DNA of 64,000 nucleotides from Gillisia xinjiangensis (GTDB lineage: Bacteria; Bacteroidota; Bacteroidia; Flavobacteriales; Flavobacteriaceae): positions 124,001 through 188,000 of the forward strand of contig NZ_JBKAHK010000006.1 of the NCBI RefSeq assembly GCF_046298265.1, written 5' to 3'. Positions within the stretch are counted from its first letter, which is position 1. Every line of letters starts with the position of its first letter. The position numbers and the translations under genes are program-made. Below the pieces are notes generated by a model. The model was not told the DNA's origin, made no database searches, and worked only from the letters and a program-made list of their open reading frames with translations. Of the stretch, positions 50,968-60,130 are shown one piece after another.

Positions 50968-51894
50968 ATGTCAATTTCGGTTAAGGAATTATCTAAATTT
51001 TACGGGGATCAAAAAGCGCTCGACAAGGTTTCCTTTTCTATTCAGAAGGGTGAAATTGTTGGGTTTTTAGGTCCTAACGGAGCAGGAAAATCTACCTTGA
51101 TGAAAATTCTTACCGGATTTTTATCCCCTTCAGAAGGGACTGCGAGTGTGAATAAATTTGAAATTCCGCAGGAGCTGGAAAAAGTTCAGCAAAGCATAGG
51201 CTATCTCCCGGAACACAATCCGTTATATACCGAAATGTATGTAAGGGAATATCTGGAATTTAATGCGGCTGTCTTTAAAACCGATAAAGCCAGAATTGAA
51301 GAGGTGATCCAACTTACCGGACTAACTCCTGAGGCAAATAAAAAAATCCATCAACTTTCTAAAGGCTATCGGCAACGGGTGGGTCTTGCCGCAGCTTTGC
51401 TGCACGATCCGGAAGTTTTAATCCTGGATGAACCCACCACCGGACTGGATCCAAATCAACTTATAGAAATAAGGAGTTTAATCCTAAACATCGCAAAAGA
51501 TCTGCCAGATGGGCGGGCAGGAAAAACCATCTTTCTTTCCACGCATATTATGCAGGAAGTGGAAGCCATTTGTGACCGGGTAATCATCATCAACCACGGA
51601 AAAATTGTGGCCGATATGAAAATGAGCGAACTTCGGGATGACAGCATCCAGATTATCCACGTGGAATTTGATTACAGAATTGAGGAAGTCGCATTACAGG
51701 AAATGCCGCATCTTAGTTCTGCAAAGAATACCGGCGGATTTCATTACGAATTAAGATTTGATTCCAAAAAAGATATGCGCCCCGCGGTTTTTGACTTCGC
51801 CCATGATATGGGACTCAAAACCCTTCAGCTAAACCGGAAGACAAAAAATTTGGAAAACCTGTTTTCAGAATTAACAGCCCCTCCTTCCCCCTAA
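50968..51894 (+). CDS. gldA: gliding motility ABC transporter ATP-binding protein GldA
   Basis: A 308-residue ATPase that works with GldF and GldG. Motifs: 'FLGPNGAGKSTLMKILTGFL' (Walker A), 'LSKGYRQRVGLAAALLHDPE' (signature) and 'VLILDEPTTGLDPNQLIEI' (Walker B), with 'STHIMQEVEAICDRVIIINH'. Just after Walker B the family's short loop is lengthened by 'DLPDGRAGK' (51498-51524), which looks like a captured palindromic repeat. The stop codon lies inside the first arm of the following hairpin, giving a 'PPSP' tail. gldF and gldG are not adjacent. Confidence 0.93.
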   Translation: MSISVKELSKFYGDQKALDKVSFSIQKGEIVGFLGPNGAGKSTLMKILTGFLSPSEGTASVNKFEIPQELEKVQQSIGYLPEHNPLYTEMYVREYLEFNAAVFKTDKARIEEVIQLTGLTPEANKKIHQLSKGYRQRVGLAAALLHDPEVLILDEPTTGLDPNQLIEIRSLILNIAKDLPDGRAGKTIFLSTHIMQEVEAICDRVIIINHGKIVADMKMSELRDDSIQIIHVEFDYRIEEVALQEMPHLSSAKNTGGFHYELRFDSKKDMRPAVFDFAHDMGLKTLQLNRKTKNLENLFSELTAPPSP

Positions 51895-51965
51895 CCCCCA
51901 AAGGGGGAACTTGTTTTTCACCTTCGGGAAAAGGAGAATTTTATTCCCCCTCGGGGGTTAGGGGG
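51887..51965. terminator. long hairpin between converging gldA and DUF2807 genes
   Basis: Perfect 13-bp arms CCCCCTAACCCCC (51887-51899) and GGGGGTTAGGGGG (51953-51965), with a nested AGGGGGAA/TTCCCCCT pair. It likely ends both transcripts. This repeat type is frequent in Bacteroidota. Confidence 0.8.
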
Positions 51966-51967
51966 CT

Positions 51968-52720
51968 TTATTCAAAGATCAATTTCCCTGTATAAAATTC
52001 CTTCACCCGCACTATTGGAGGTCGGTTTTTAGAGATCACATCGCCGGTACTGCGTATTTCACCCTGAAGGGACTGCTGCGGATTGATGATCATTTTATTG
52101 GTGCCCCGGTGAAAGATATCATAATGTTGTACGATAAGATTTCCAGCTTCCAGCCTGGCATCTCCTGCCGCAAAAAACGCGTTGAAATTTTCAACCTTTC
52201 CGGAGAGAAAATAATTGGAAATATTATCGTTTGTGATCCTGAGATTTTCAACATCCAGTTCCAGGATAAAATCCCCATCGGTATGGATGGAAGAATCCCT
52301 TTCCTGATTTACAGATCGCAACCAGAGTTCTTCAAGCTTTAAAACACCTATGCTTTCAATGGCGCTTCCACTGCTGTTTTGCAACCATGTTAAATTAGGA
52401 ACTGTTACAGTTACCTTTGTAATCCCATAATCCCTTATCAGGTTACAGGAATTTTCATCCCGGATACTCAAGCGCTTGTTCTCAACACTTACCGAAACAT
52501 TCTTTCGTAAATTCTCCCCGGTTTCTATCTCCACACTTTGAACAGGTCCCTGCTTAATAAAGAGTTTCACCCTTTCATACACAATTATTTCCTCAAACGG
52601 AGCTACCTCAATCACTTCAGAAGTAATGGTTCCGGCCTTTTTGAAACAGCCGGGAGCATCTTCTGTATCACATCCCAGAAGTAGTAGCGACAGCATTAAA
52701 TATCCAAATATCTTGTTCAT
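51968..52720 (-). CDS. DUF2807 (GIN domain) lipoprotein
   Basis: A 250-residue putative adhesin-like lipoprotein. The signal and lipobox 'YLMLSLLLLGCDTEDAPG' place the Cys near residue 17. The rest is a right-handed beta-helix-like DUF2807 domain ('VKLFIKQGPVQSVEIETGEN', 'VTVTVPNLTWLQNSSGSAIE', 'ISNYFLSGKVENFNAFFAAG'). The function is unknown. Its start overlaps the stop of the PagL-like gene by 4 bp, so both are cotranscribed. Confidence 0.88.
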   Translation of the reverse strand: MNKIFGYLMLSLLLLGCDTEDAPGCFKKAGTITSEVIEVAPFEEIIVYERVKLFIKQGPVQSVEIETGENLRKNVSVSVENKRLSIRDENSCNLIRDYGITKVTVTVPNLTWLQNSSGSAIESIGVLKLEELWLRSVNQERDSSIHTDGDFILELDVENLRITNDNISNYFLSGKVENFNAFFAAGDARLEAGNLIVQHYDIFHRGTNKMIINPQQSLQGEIRSTGDVISKNRPPIVRVKEFYTGKLIFE

Positions 52721-53820
52721 AATCTGTATCCTAAAGTAAATTCAACGGCTTCTGCGTTGGCTGCATGAGACCTCACTGTTGCCGAAGCCCACCAATTTTC
52801 TGAAATCTTCCGTCTTAATCCCAGCCTGTTATAAATCCGCTCCACATAATCATCATACGGATAATAGGCATAGAATCCTACCTGGGTAATCAGGCTCAAT
52901 TTATTAAAGGTGAGTTGATGGCCCACGAAAACCCCAACCCGTTTTGCATCTTCATCCCCACCGGTCTTTCCGGATGGAAAAGCTACAGACTGATAGTAAA
53001 TAAATTCCTCCATGGCTTTGGATAAGAAAAACTCTGTCCCGGCCTGAAGCGTACTTTTCTTATTGATCACTTTATCGGCAAAAGCGGTTAAAGTAAGGAA
53101 AGGATATTGTTTGGATCCTATAATTCCGGTAGTATTGATCCCGCTTCTTAAGGCAAAGTTATAATGTACAGGTTCGGTATAGTTCTTTTCTTTTGGATCC
53201 TTCGGAATAAATTCGGGAATATTTTCGTGTTCCAACAAATAGTTTAACCCCAGGTTAAAGGTGAATGTATTAGCGCTGTTATTTGGAGATGTCATATCGG
53301 CATTAGAATAATGTATAAGGGAAACCCCGGCCTGCAATCCAAAACCTTTATAGATATTTTGCCTGTGATAATTTGCCATTAAATAGGTAGAACTCATCAC
53401 GGAAGACCCAAAGGCATTGTTGATAAAATTATCGTCCGGATGATATGGATTGGTATTGTACGCCAATCCCTGGCCAATGCGAAACATTAAATTTCGTTTG
53501 AGGAAATAAAAATTAAAATGTGCATATAGTGCGTAAGTCTCGCCAAGAAACTGATTCTTCATATCCTGGTAGGTAAAGGAATATCCAAAATCGGGATAAT
53601 TGTATCTGCGCTCCCAGGCTTCCAGGCCATAGGTTTTTTGGTTCAAACTCAAAATAACCCCGGTAGGATGCCCGGTGATTAGATGCGCAAGATTCGGACT
53701 ATGCTCCATAATGGTTCCGTAAAAATAGTTGGCATCAAAAGCATAGTGTTTTTTGATCTCATTCTGGGAATGGGAAAAAGCATAGGAAAGCAAAAATAAG
53801 CAGAGAGTCATTTTTTTCAT
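52717..53820 (-). CDS. PagL-like lipid A deacylase / acyloxyacyl hydrolase family outer-membrane protein
   Basis: A 367-residue outer-membrane barrel. The start is set at the ATG at 53820, which gives a signal peptide ('KMTLCLFLLSYAFSHSQ'); an upstream ATG at 53886 would bury it. The catalytic His-x-Ser of PagL is visible in 'VSLIHYSNADMTSPNN', preceded by barrel strands ('GFGLQAGVSL', 'FTFNLGLNYLLEHE') and ending in 'AEAVEFTLGYRL'. It should trim acyl chains from lipid A. The predicted active-site Glu is not obvious. Confidence 0.82.
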   Translation of the reverse strand: MKKMTLCLFLLSYAFSHSQNEIKKHYAFDANYFYGTIMEHSPNLAHLITGHPTGVILSLNQKTYGLEAWERRYNYPDFGYSFTYQDMKNQFLGETYALYAHFNFYFLKRNLMFRIGQGLAYNTNPYHPDDNFINNAFGSSVMSSTYLMANYHRQNIYKGFGLQAGVSLIHYSNADMTSPNNSANTFTFNLGLNYLLEHENIPEFIPKDPKEKNYTEPVHYNFALRSGINTTGIIGSKQYPFLTLTAFADKVINKKSTLQAGTEFFLSKAMEEFIYYQSVAFPSGKTGGDEDAKRVGVFVGHQLTFNKLSLITQVGFYAYYPYDDYVERIYNRLGLRRKISENWWASATVRSHAANAEAVEFTLGYRL

Positions 53821-53941
53821 ACGGGGCAAATCTACTATAAATACGACAAAATAATGCCTTTGGTTTAAACCTACCAAAAAAATCAATTCCCCCGGAGCAA
53901 GCTCAATAGCCCGATAAAAATTATACTACCCACTGGAGGGA

Positions 53942-54898
53942 TTAAAATATAGCCGATGCTATTTTCTGAATATTAGTGCTTCTTCCCATCGAATAATAGT
54001 GCAGCACAGGAACCCCATTTGCTATTAATTCCCTGCTCTGATTGATACACCATTCAATTCCCACTTTATGCACCTCCTTGTTATCCCTGCATTTTTCTAT
54101 TTCTGAAATAAGATCATCGGGAAAATCTACGTGGAATCTATGAGGAAGCACTGTTAATTGGTTTTTTGTCGCAATTGGCTTTAAGCCTGGTATAATTGGC
54201 ACATTTATTCCACTTTTTCTGCATTTTTCAACAAATTCAAAATATTTACGGTTATCAAAAAACATCTGGGTTACTATATATTCTGCTCCGGCTTCCACTT
54301 TTTCCCTAAGGCGTTCAATATCCTTATCCAAATTAGGAGCTTCCATATGTTTTTCAGGATAGCCGGCAACCCCGATACAGAAGTCGGTTTTATTTCCGTT
54401 TTCCATCGCGTGATCGAGATATTTCCCGCTGTTCATCGCGCTTATTTGTTCTACAAGATCCCTGGCATAGATATTCCCTCCAGGCTCCGGACTAAAATAG
54501 GTTTCGCTCTTTACCGCATCTCCCCGTAATGCAACCACATTTTTAATTCCCAGGAAATCCAGATCGATCAAAAAATTCTCGGTGTCTTCCTTATTGAAAC
54601 CTCCACATAAGATATGCGGAACTGCATCCACCTCATATTTGTTTTGAATAGCTGCACAAATTCCCACCGTACCGGGACGTTTTCTTACGATCTTCTTTTC
54701 AAGAAAACCGTTCTTCTGCTCGGTATAAACATATTCCTCCCTATGGTAGGTAACATCTATAAACGGTGGTTTGTATTCCATAAGAGGATCAATCGCATCA
54801 AAAATCGACTGAATATTCTGTCCTTTTAAAGGCGGTAGTATTTCAAAGGAAAATAAAGCTTTTCCATTTGAAGCTTGTATGTGTTCTGTAATTTTCAT
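53942..54898 (-). CDS. metF: methylenetetrahydrofolate reductase (NAD(P)H)
   Basis: A 318-residue flavoenzyme making 5-methyltetrahydrofolate for methionine synthase. Blocks: 'LFSFEILPPLKGQNIQ' (Glu catalytic region), 'HILCGGFNKEDTENFLIDLD', 'IKNVVALRGDAVKSE', 'DFCIGVAGYPEKHMEAPNLD' and 'YIVTQMFFDNRKYFEFVEKC'. It is last in the metH1-metH2-metF operon and so falls under the SAM riboswitch. A palindromic repeat lies just upstream. Confidence 0.96.
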   Translation of the reverse strand: MKITEHIQASNGKALFSFEILPPLKGQNIQSIFDAIDPLMEYKPPFIDVTYHREEYVYTEQKNGFLEKKIVRKRPGTVGICAAIQNKYEVDAVPHILCGGFNKEDTENFLIDLDFLGIKNVVALRGDAVKSETYFSPEPGGNIYARDLVEQISAMNSGKYLDHAMENGNKTDFCIGVAGYPEKHMEAPNLDKDIERLREKVEAGAEYIVTQMFFDNRKYFEFVEKCRKSGINVPIIPGLKPIATKNQLTVLPHRFHVDFPDDLISEIEKCRDNKEVHKVGIEWCINQSRELIANGVPVLHYYSMGRSTNIQKIASAIF

Positions 54899-54925
54899 TA
54901 ATCAGTTTTCTTTTTTTTCTAAACC

Positions 54926-54958
54926 AGACCTCACAGGTTTTTGAAACCTTTGAGGTCT
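54926..54958. repeat. AGACCTCA...TGAGGTCT palindromic repeat inside the met operon
   Basis: Arms 54926-54933 and 54951-54958 plus inner AGGTTT/AAACCT pairing. This is a common Bacteroidota intergenic palindrome. Placed between metH2 and metF it could lower or stabilise the metF part of the transcript. Confidence 0.75.
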
Positions 54959-54965
54959 TAAAATA

Positions 54966-57743
54966 TTAATCTGCTATATTCGGACTCAGCCATTTTTCGG
55001 CAAATTTTAACGGCAAATCTTTTCTTTCGGCGAAATCCTTCACCTGGTCTGCAGTTATCTTTCCCAACCCAAAATAGCGGGCTTCGGGATTGGCAAAATA
55101 ATATCCGCTAACACTTGAAGCCGGCCACATGGCAAGGCTTTCGGTTAATTTTACGCCGGTATTCTCCTCAACTTTCAACACTTCCCAAATGCTGATCTTT
55201 TCAAGATGATCCGGACAGGCAGGATAGCCTGGTGCGGGTCTAATCCCTTTATAACTTTCCTTGATAAGCTCTTCATTGCTAAGCTTTTCACTAGCATCAT
55301 ACCCCCAATCCTTTATTCTTATTTGCTTATGAAGATATTCGGCAAAAGCTTCCGCCAGCCTGTCGGACAATGCTTTTATCATAATCGAATTGTAATCATC
55401 GAGCTCCTTCTCAAATTCATCTGCCAGTTCCTGGGTTCCAAATCCGGTAGTAACACAAAAACATCCAATATGATCCTGAATTCCGGTTTCCTTTGGCGCT
55501 ACAAAATCGGCTAAGGCAAAATTTGGCTTGCCCTCAAATTTCTTCAACTGCTGCCGGAGTGTCCTGAAAATCATCTTTTTTTCTTCGGAATTATCCTGAT
55601 ATGTTATCTCAATATCATCATCATTGACAGCATTTGCAGGAAACAATCCGTACACCGCTTTGGCTTTTAATAATTTCTCGTTCAGGATTTTTTGCAGCAG
55701 AAACTGTGCATCGCTAAACAAGGAAGTTGCCTGTTCGCCAACTACCTCATCTGTTAAAATAGCAGGATATTTCCCGTGCAATTCCCAGCTTCTGAAAAAG
55801 GGCGTCCAGTCGATGAATTCTTCAAGTTTTTTTAAATTAAAATCTTCGATTATTTGGATCCCCGGTTTTTTCGGATTTTTGATATTCGTGGTTTCCCAAT
55901 CGATCTTAAATTTATTCTTTCGGGCTTCAGCTAAAGGAAGATACTCCTTCACTTTACCCCTTTTCAGAAAGTTATTTCTGAAAGTATCATACTCCATCTT
56001 GAGATCATCCATATATTTTTTCCGGGAGTTTTCCTTCAGCAAATTCCCCACAACGGTAACCGCCCTGGAAGCATCGTTTACATGGACTACCGCTTTTTTG
56101 TACTGCGGATCTATTTTTACCGCGGTATGCGCCCTGGAGGTTGTTGCACCGCCAATCAATAAAGGAACCGTGAAATTTTGTCGCTGCATTTCCCTGGCCA
56201 AAAAAACCATTTCATCCAGGGATGGAGTGATCAATCCGCTAAGGCCAATAACATCTACCTGTTCTCTTTTTGCTGTTTCAATGATCTTCTCCGGTGGAAC
56301 CATCACTCCAAGATCTATGATCTCATAATTATTGCAGGCCAAAACCACGCCCACTATATTTTTTCCTATATCATGGACATCGCCTTTTACGGTTGCAAGA
56401 AGTATGCGGCCAGCCGAACCTGAACTTCGCCCTGAAACTTCTTCATCATAAGAGCCTTCGGCTCTTAAAATATCTTTTGCTTCCTCAATAAACGGAAGTA
56501 GGTACGCCACCGCCTTTTTCATCACCCTGGCCGATTTCACCACCTGTGGTAAAAACATTTTTCCGCTTCCAAAAAGATCTCCAACCACATTCATCCCTGT
56601 CATTAAATTGCCTTCAATAACTTCAATAGGTTGTGCGGCTTCCTGCCTGGCGGTTTCAATATCTTCCAGGATATAGGCGTCTATTCCTTTAACCAGTGCA
56701 TGTGTTATTCGATCCTGCAATGGACTTTCCCTCCAGGAAAGATCCACCTTATTTTCCCTTGCAGTTCCCACCACCTGCTCTGCAAAGCTCAACAACCGCT
56801 CGGTGGCATCATCCCGGCGATCCAAAATCACATCTTCCACCCGCTCCAGCAAATCCTTTGGAATATTGTCATACACATCCAGCAAGGCAGGGTTCACGAT
56901 CCCGATATTCATTCCCGCTTTAATCGCGTGATACAAAAAGACAGAATGCATAGCTTCCCGCACCGGATTATTTCCGCGGAAGGAGAACGAAACATTACTC
57001 ACACCACCGCTTAAACTGCAATAGGGCAAATTTTCTTTTACCCAGCGAACAGCCTCAATAAAGTCGATGGAATTTCTTCGATGCTCATCCATACCCGTTG
57101 CCACGGGGAAAATATTAAGATCGAAGATGATGTCCTCCGGCGGAAAATTCAGCTTTTGAGTGAGAACCCTGTACGAGCGTTCTGCAATTTCAATTCTTCG
57201 CTCAAAATTATCAGCCTGGCCAACTTCATCAAAAGCCATCACCACAACTGCAGCACCATAGCGTTTTATCTTTTTGGCATGGCTTAAAAATTCCGCTTCT
57301 CCTTCTTTCAGACTTATAGAATTCACGATACATTTCCCCTGGACCACCTGAAGTCCGGCTTCTATAATTTCCCATTTCGAACTATCTATCATGATGGGAA
57401 CGCGGGAAATATCAGGCTCGGCCATGATCAGGTTTAAGAACCTGACCATCGCTTCTTTTCCATCGATGAGGCCGTCGTCCATATTTATATCGATGATCTG
57501 GGCTCCGCCATCCACCTGATCTCTGGCAATATTCAGGGCTTCCTCAAAATTCCCTTCGTTTATGAGTCGGAGGAATTTTTTGGATCCTGCAACATTGGTG
57601 CGCTCGCCCACATTGATGAAATTGCTTTCCGGAGTGATAATAAGCGGCTCCAGACCGGACAACTTCAACGGACGCAATGCCCTTTTTTCTTCAGAAAAAT
57701 CTGATGAATTTTTCGGTTGATTGCTATAGCTTTTTTGTTCCAT
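54966..57743 (-). CDS. metH: methionine synthase, C-terminal half (folate, cobalamin and SAM domains)
   Basis: A 925-residue protein with the last three modules of cobalamin-dependent methionine synthase. The pterin-binding domain ('FINVGERTNVAGSKKFLRLI', 'IDINMDDGLIDGKEAMVRFL') is followed by the cobalamin cap and binding domain ('ATVKGDVHDIGKNIVGVVLA', DxHxxG) and the activation domain ('IRPAPGYPACPDHLEK'). The homocysteine-binding module is encoded separately just upstream, so MetH is split into two polypeptides. It starts one base after the upstream stop codon. The split form is common in Bacteroidota. Confidence 0.95.
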   Translation of the reverse strand: MEQKSYSNQPKNSSDFSEEKRALRPLKLSGLEPLIITPESNFINVGERTNVAGSKKFLRLINEGNFEEALNIARDQVDGGAQIIDINMDDGLIDGKEAMVRFLNLIMAEPDISRVPIMIDSSKWEIIEAGLQVVQGKCIVNSISLKEGEAEFLSHAKKIKRYGAAVVVMAFDEVGQADNFERRIEIAERSYRVLTQKLNFPPEDIIFDLNIFPVATGMDEHRRNSIDFIEAVRWVKENLPYCSLSGGVSNVSFSFRGNNPVREAMHSVFLYHAIKAGMNIGIVNPALLDVYDNIPKDLLERVEDVILDRRDDATERLLSFAEQVVGTARENKVDLSWRESPLQDRITHALVKGIDAYILEDIETARQEAAQPIEVIEGNLMTGMNVVGDLFGSGKMFLPQVVKSARVMKKAVAYLLPFIEEAKDILRAEGSYDEEVSGRSSGSAGRILLATVKGDVHDIGKNIVGVVLACNNYEIIDLGVMVPPEKIIETAKREQVDVIGLSGLITPSLDEMVFLAREMQRQNFTVPLLIGGATTSRAHTAVKIDPQYKKAVVHVNDASRAVTVVGNLLKENSRKKYMDDLKMEYDTFRNNFLKRGKVKEYLPLAEARKNKFKIDWETTNIKNPKKPGIQIIEDFNLKKLEEFIDWTPFFRSWELHGKYPAILTDEVVGEQATSLFSDAQFLLQKILNEKLLKAKAVYGLFPANAVNDDDIEITYQDNSEEKKMIFRTLRQQLKKFEGKPNFALADFVAPKETGIQDHIGCFCVTTGFGTQELADEFEKELDDYNSIMIKALSDRLAEAFAEYLHKQIRIKDWGYDASEKLSNEELIKESYKGIRPAPGYPACPDHLEKISIWEVLKVEENTGVKLTESLAMWPASSVSGYYFANPEARYFGLGKITADQVKDFAERKDLPLKFAEKWLSPNIAD

Positions 57744-57744
57744 T

Positions 57745-58764
57745 TCAGTCTAATATTTTTGAAGATTCCTGGCCTGAGAGTTTCCGTGGCTCGTAGCCTT
57801 CTGCCAAATCTGCCATAGCCTTAATATGCTCGGGGGTTGTGCCGCAACAGCCTCCCAGAATATTCACCAATCCCTTTTCCAGGTATTCTTTTATTTGATT
57901 CGCCATTTCCCGGGCAGACTCATCATATTCCCCAAAAGCATTTGGCAAGCCTGCATTGGGATATGCAGAAACATAAAAACCGGATTTTTGAGAAAGGACT
58001 TCAAGATGAGGGGTAAGTTGTTTTGCGCCCAAGGCACAATTAAAACCTACGCTCAATAAGTCCATATGGGAAATTGAAATAAGAAATGCCTCGGCGGTTT
58101 GGCCAGACAAGGTTCTCCCGGAGGCATCGGTAATAGTACCGCTTATCATCACAGGGATAGCACTGTTTAATTCTTCCTTGAGCTCATCTATTCCAAACAA
58201 GGCCGCTTTGGCATTGAGGGTATCGAATACGGTTTCTACCAGAAGAACATCTACGCCGCCGTCTATTAGCGCTCTTGCCTGTTGCTTGTAGGCGATTTTA
58301 AGTTCTTCAAAGGAGATCGCCCTGAAACCGGGATCATTCACATTTGGTGACATGCTGGCTGTTTTATTGGTAGGCCCGATTGCTCCGGCCACAAAACGAG
58401 GTTTTTGGGGATTTTCCTTAGTAAGTTCCTCCGCAACCTTTTTCGCGATCCTGGCCGATTCGTAATTGAGCTCGTGCACCAGTTCCTCCATTTTATAATC
58501 GGCCATGGCAATGGTGGTTCCTGAAAACGTATTGGTTTCCACAATATCGGCACCGGCAAGGAAATACTTGCGGTGAATTGTGGCAATAGCCTCCGGCTGG
58601 GTAAGGGATAACAGGTCGTTATTTCCCTTTAAAGAAACCGGCCAGTCTGCAAAGCGACTGCCGCGAAAATCTTCTTCAGAGAATTTATAGTCCTGCAGCA
58701 TCGTGCCCATGGCACCGTCCAGAATAAGTATTTTTTTTGAAAGTATTTCTTCTAATTTTGACAT
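57745..58764 (-). CDS. methionine synthase, homocysteine-binding half
   Basis: A 339-residue homocysteine S-methyltransferase domain protein. The N-terminal motif 'ILDGAMGTMLQDYKFSEEDF' binds homocysteine. The zinc ligands are the Cys in 'VGFNCALGAKQLTPHL' and the Cys pair in 'NILGGCCGTTPEHIKAMADL'. It matches the first module of MetH and must work with the next gene. I start at ATG 58764, as an upstream ATG at 58854 would lie inside the SAM riboswitch. It is first in the operon. Confidence 0.93.
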   Translation of the reverse strand: MSKLEEILSKKILILDGAMGTMLQDYKFSEEDFRGSRFADWPVSLKGNNDLLSLTQPEAIATIHRKYFLAGADIVETNTFSGTTIAMADYKMEELVHELNYESARIAKKVAEELTKENPQKPRFVAGAIGPTNKTASMSPNVNDPGFRAISFEELKIAYKQQARALIDGGVDVLLVETVFDTLNAKAALFGIDELKEELNSAIPVMISGTITDASGRTLSGQTAEAFLISISHMDLLSVGFNCALGAKQLTPHLEVLSQKSGFYVSAYPNAGLPNAFGEYDESAREMANQIKEYLEKGLVNILGGCCGTTPEHIKAMADLAEGYEPRKLSGQESSKILD

Positions 58765-58814
58765 TTTAAAAAAATTAAAAATTATCAAAAAAGAAGAGCG
58801 GGAAGAATTCTTTT

Positions 58815-58917
58815 TGTTATCTATCTGCACAATGCGTGCGGTAGAATGTAGCACCTTCTCCAGGGGAGGGTTGCCAAGGTTTCACAGGGTCTAATCCCTC
58901 AACCTTTCTTGATAACA
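58815..58917 (-). promoter_or_regulatory. SAM-I (S-box) riboswitch upstream of the met operon
   Basis: The minus strand reads TGTTATCAAGAAAGG, then GAGGGATTAGACCCTGTGAA, ACCTTGGCAACCCTC, GGAGAAGGTGCTACATTC and GATAACA. P1 pairs TGTTATC (58917-58911) with GATAACA (58821-58815). The conserved GAxxxA/TGAAACC/GGCAACC/AAGGTGC core matches the S-box SAM-binding aptamer. Free SAM should switch the metH1-metH2-metF operon off. I see no strong terminator before the metH start at 58764, so control may be at translation (inference). Confidence 0.92.
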
Positions 58918-58999
58918 GTATTATAAAATATAAATGAACTTAGTTTGGCAAATATAATGCTGGAACTTTAGAATGCAAGTTTTTTGTAGGAAAATTATG

Positions 59000-59422
59000 T
59001 TATTTAATGATTTCTCCGTTTAAATAAACATCATAACTGATCTCCGCAGTTTTTTCAAGCATCTTTGCCACCGAACAATATTTGTCTATCGAAAGATCTA
59101 CCGCGCGTTTTGCCTTTTCAGGAGAAAAATCGCCTTTTAAAAATACATTAAGCTTAATGGCAGTAAAAACATTTGGAACAGCGCCATCTACCCTAAAACC
59201 TTCCACTTCCATTTGAAGGTCTTCCGGCTCTATATGTTGTTTCTTTAGAATCATCACAATATCGATCCCGCTGCAACCCGCGATTCCCATCAACAGCAGT
59301 TCCATTGGGCTTGCCCCCTGCGGATTCGGCTCCGATTTATTGTCTAAATAAACTACATCCCCGCGCTCATTTTTGGTTTCAAAATGATAGTGCTCGTTTA
59401 ATCTTTTTAACCTGATCTTCAT
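59000..59422 (-). CDS. OsmC-family protein
   Basis: A 140-residue peroxiredoxin-like protein of the OsmC/Ohr family. The first conserved Cys is in 'LLLMGIAGCSGIDIVMILKK' and the second in 'DLSIDKYCSVAKMLEKTAEI'. 'NPQGASPMELLLMG' is the family lead-in. It likely reduces organic peroxides or binds small thiol substrates. It is transcribed alone, with the met riboswitch upstream of it in the opposite sense of the next unit. Confidence 0.9.
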   Translation of the reverse strand: MKIRLKRLNEHYHFETKNERGDVVYLDNKSEPNPQGASPMELLLMGIAGCSGIDIVMILKKQHIEPEDLQMEVEGFRVDGAVPNVFTAIKLNVFLKGDFSPEKAKRAVDLSIDKYCSVAKMLEKTAEISYDVYLNGEIIK

Positions 59423-59611
59423 TTAACTGTATTTTGGGCAAAGTTAGGAAAAATCGCGCTTAAATGTGCTATGTAACAAACCCCCGACGTATTTAATTTT
59501 ACGGTTTTCTGTAAGCGATATTAACATAATTTTAACAGATTTACTTAAAATGTAAAAAAGCTGATTTTAAACTGGACGTATTCCAAGAAAGAAAAGCTGG
59601 GATCCAACAAG

Positions 59612-59851
59612 TTGCCAATTATTATGACGAAATTTCTAGAATTAGCATATTACAATAACAGAGGTTTTATTTTTCCTAAATACCTTGAACCAACAACTGG
59701 CCCAAGTTTAGTCGGAATTCAAACTGACTACATTGATTTATCTGACAGCAAATATGGAGGAGAAGTTTTCCGAAAATCGGCAATGAATGTAACTCTCTTG
59801 ATGAAATGTTTATTGATAATCGGTTATTTGGAAATAACATTAGTTCAATAA
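59612..59851 (+). CDS. unrecognised short open frame
   Basis: A 79-codon frame ('MTKFLELAYYNNRGFIFPKY', 'GPSLVGIQTDYIDLSDSKYG') that I do not recognise. It precedes the mazE-like gene, has no clear start signal, and may be a remnant of an inserted gene. The region 59840-59917 also shows no clear gene. Confidence 0.25.
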   Translation: MPIIMTKFLELAYYNNRGFIFPKYLEPTTGPSLVGIQTDYIDLSDSKYGGEVFRKSAMNVTLLMKCLLIIGYLEITLVQ

Positions 59852-59917
59852 AGGAACCTTAATACCCCAAGCATTCAATCTTTAACAAATCTGGAAGAAG
59901 AAGAGCGGATTGGAAAG

Positions 59918-60130
59918 TTGATGATTACTACTCCAATTATTCGAATAGGAAATTCAAAAGGACTTCGTTTAAGTAAAACGATTCTGGAAAAATATCAAAT
60001 AATCCTCAGGCCAATTGATTCCCCAAGAAAAAACTGGGAGGAAAAATTCAGGAAAATGGCTGAAAATGAAGATGATCAACTTCTTATGGACGATGTTTTT
60101 GAAGATGAAAATTTTGAGGAATGGAATTAA
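59918..60130 (+). CDS. mazE: MazE-like antitoxin with a shortened AbrB domain
   Basis: A 70-residue antitoxin. It has the first part of a SpoVT/AbrB DNA-binding hairpin ('TPIIRIGNSKGLRLSKTILE') then passes almost directly from 'KYQI' to 'ILRPIDSPRKNWEEKFRKMA'. MazE proteins usually have about 15 more residues between these (a 'KDEVELILE..' type strand pair). The acidic C-terminal toxin-binding tail ('DDVFEDENFEEW') is present. An in-frame deletion that harms DNA binding but spares toxin binding is likely (inference). It overlaps mazF by 10 bp. Confidence 0.85.
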   Translation: MMITTPIIRIGNSKGLRLSKTILEKYQIILRPIDSPRKNWEEKFRKMAENEDDQLLMDDVFEDENFEEWN

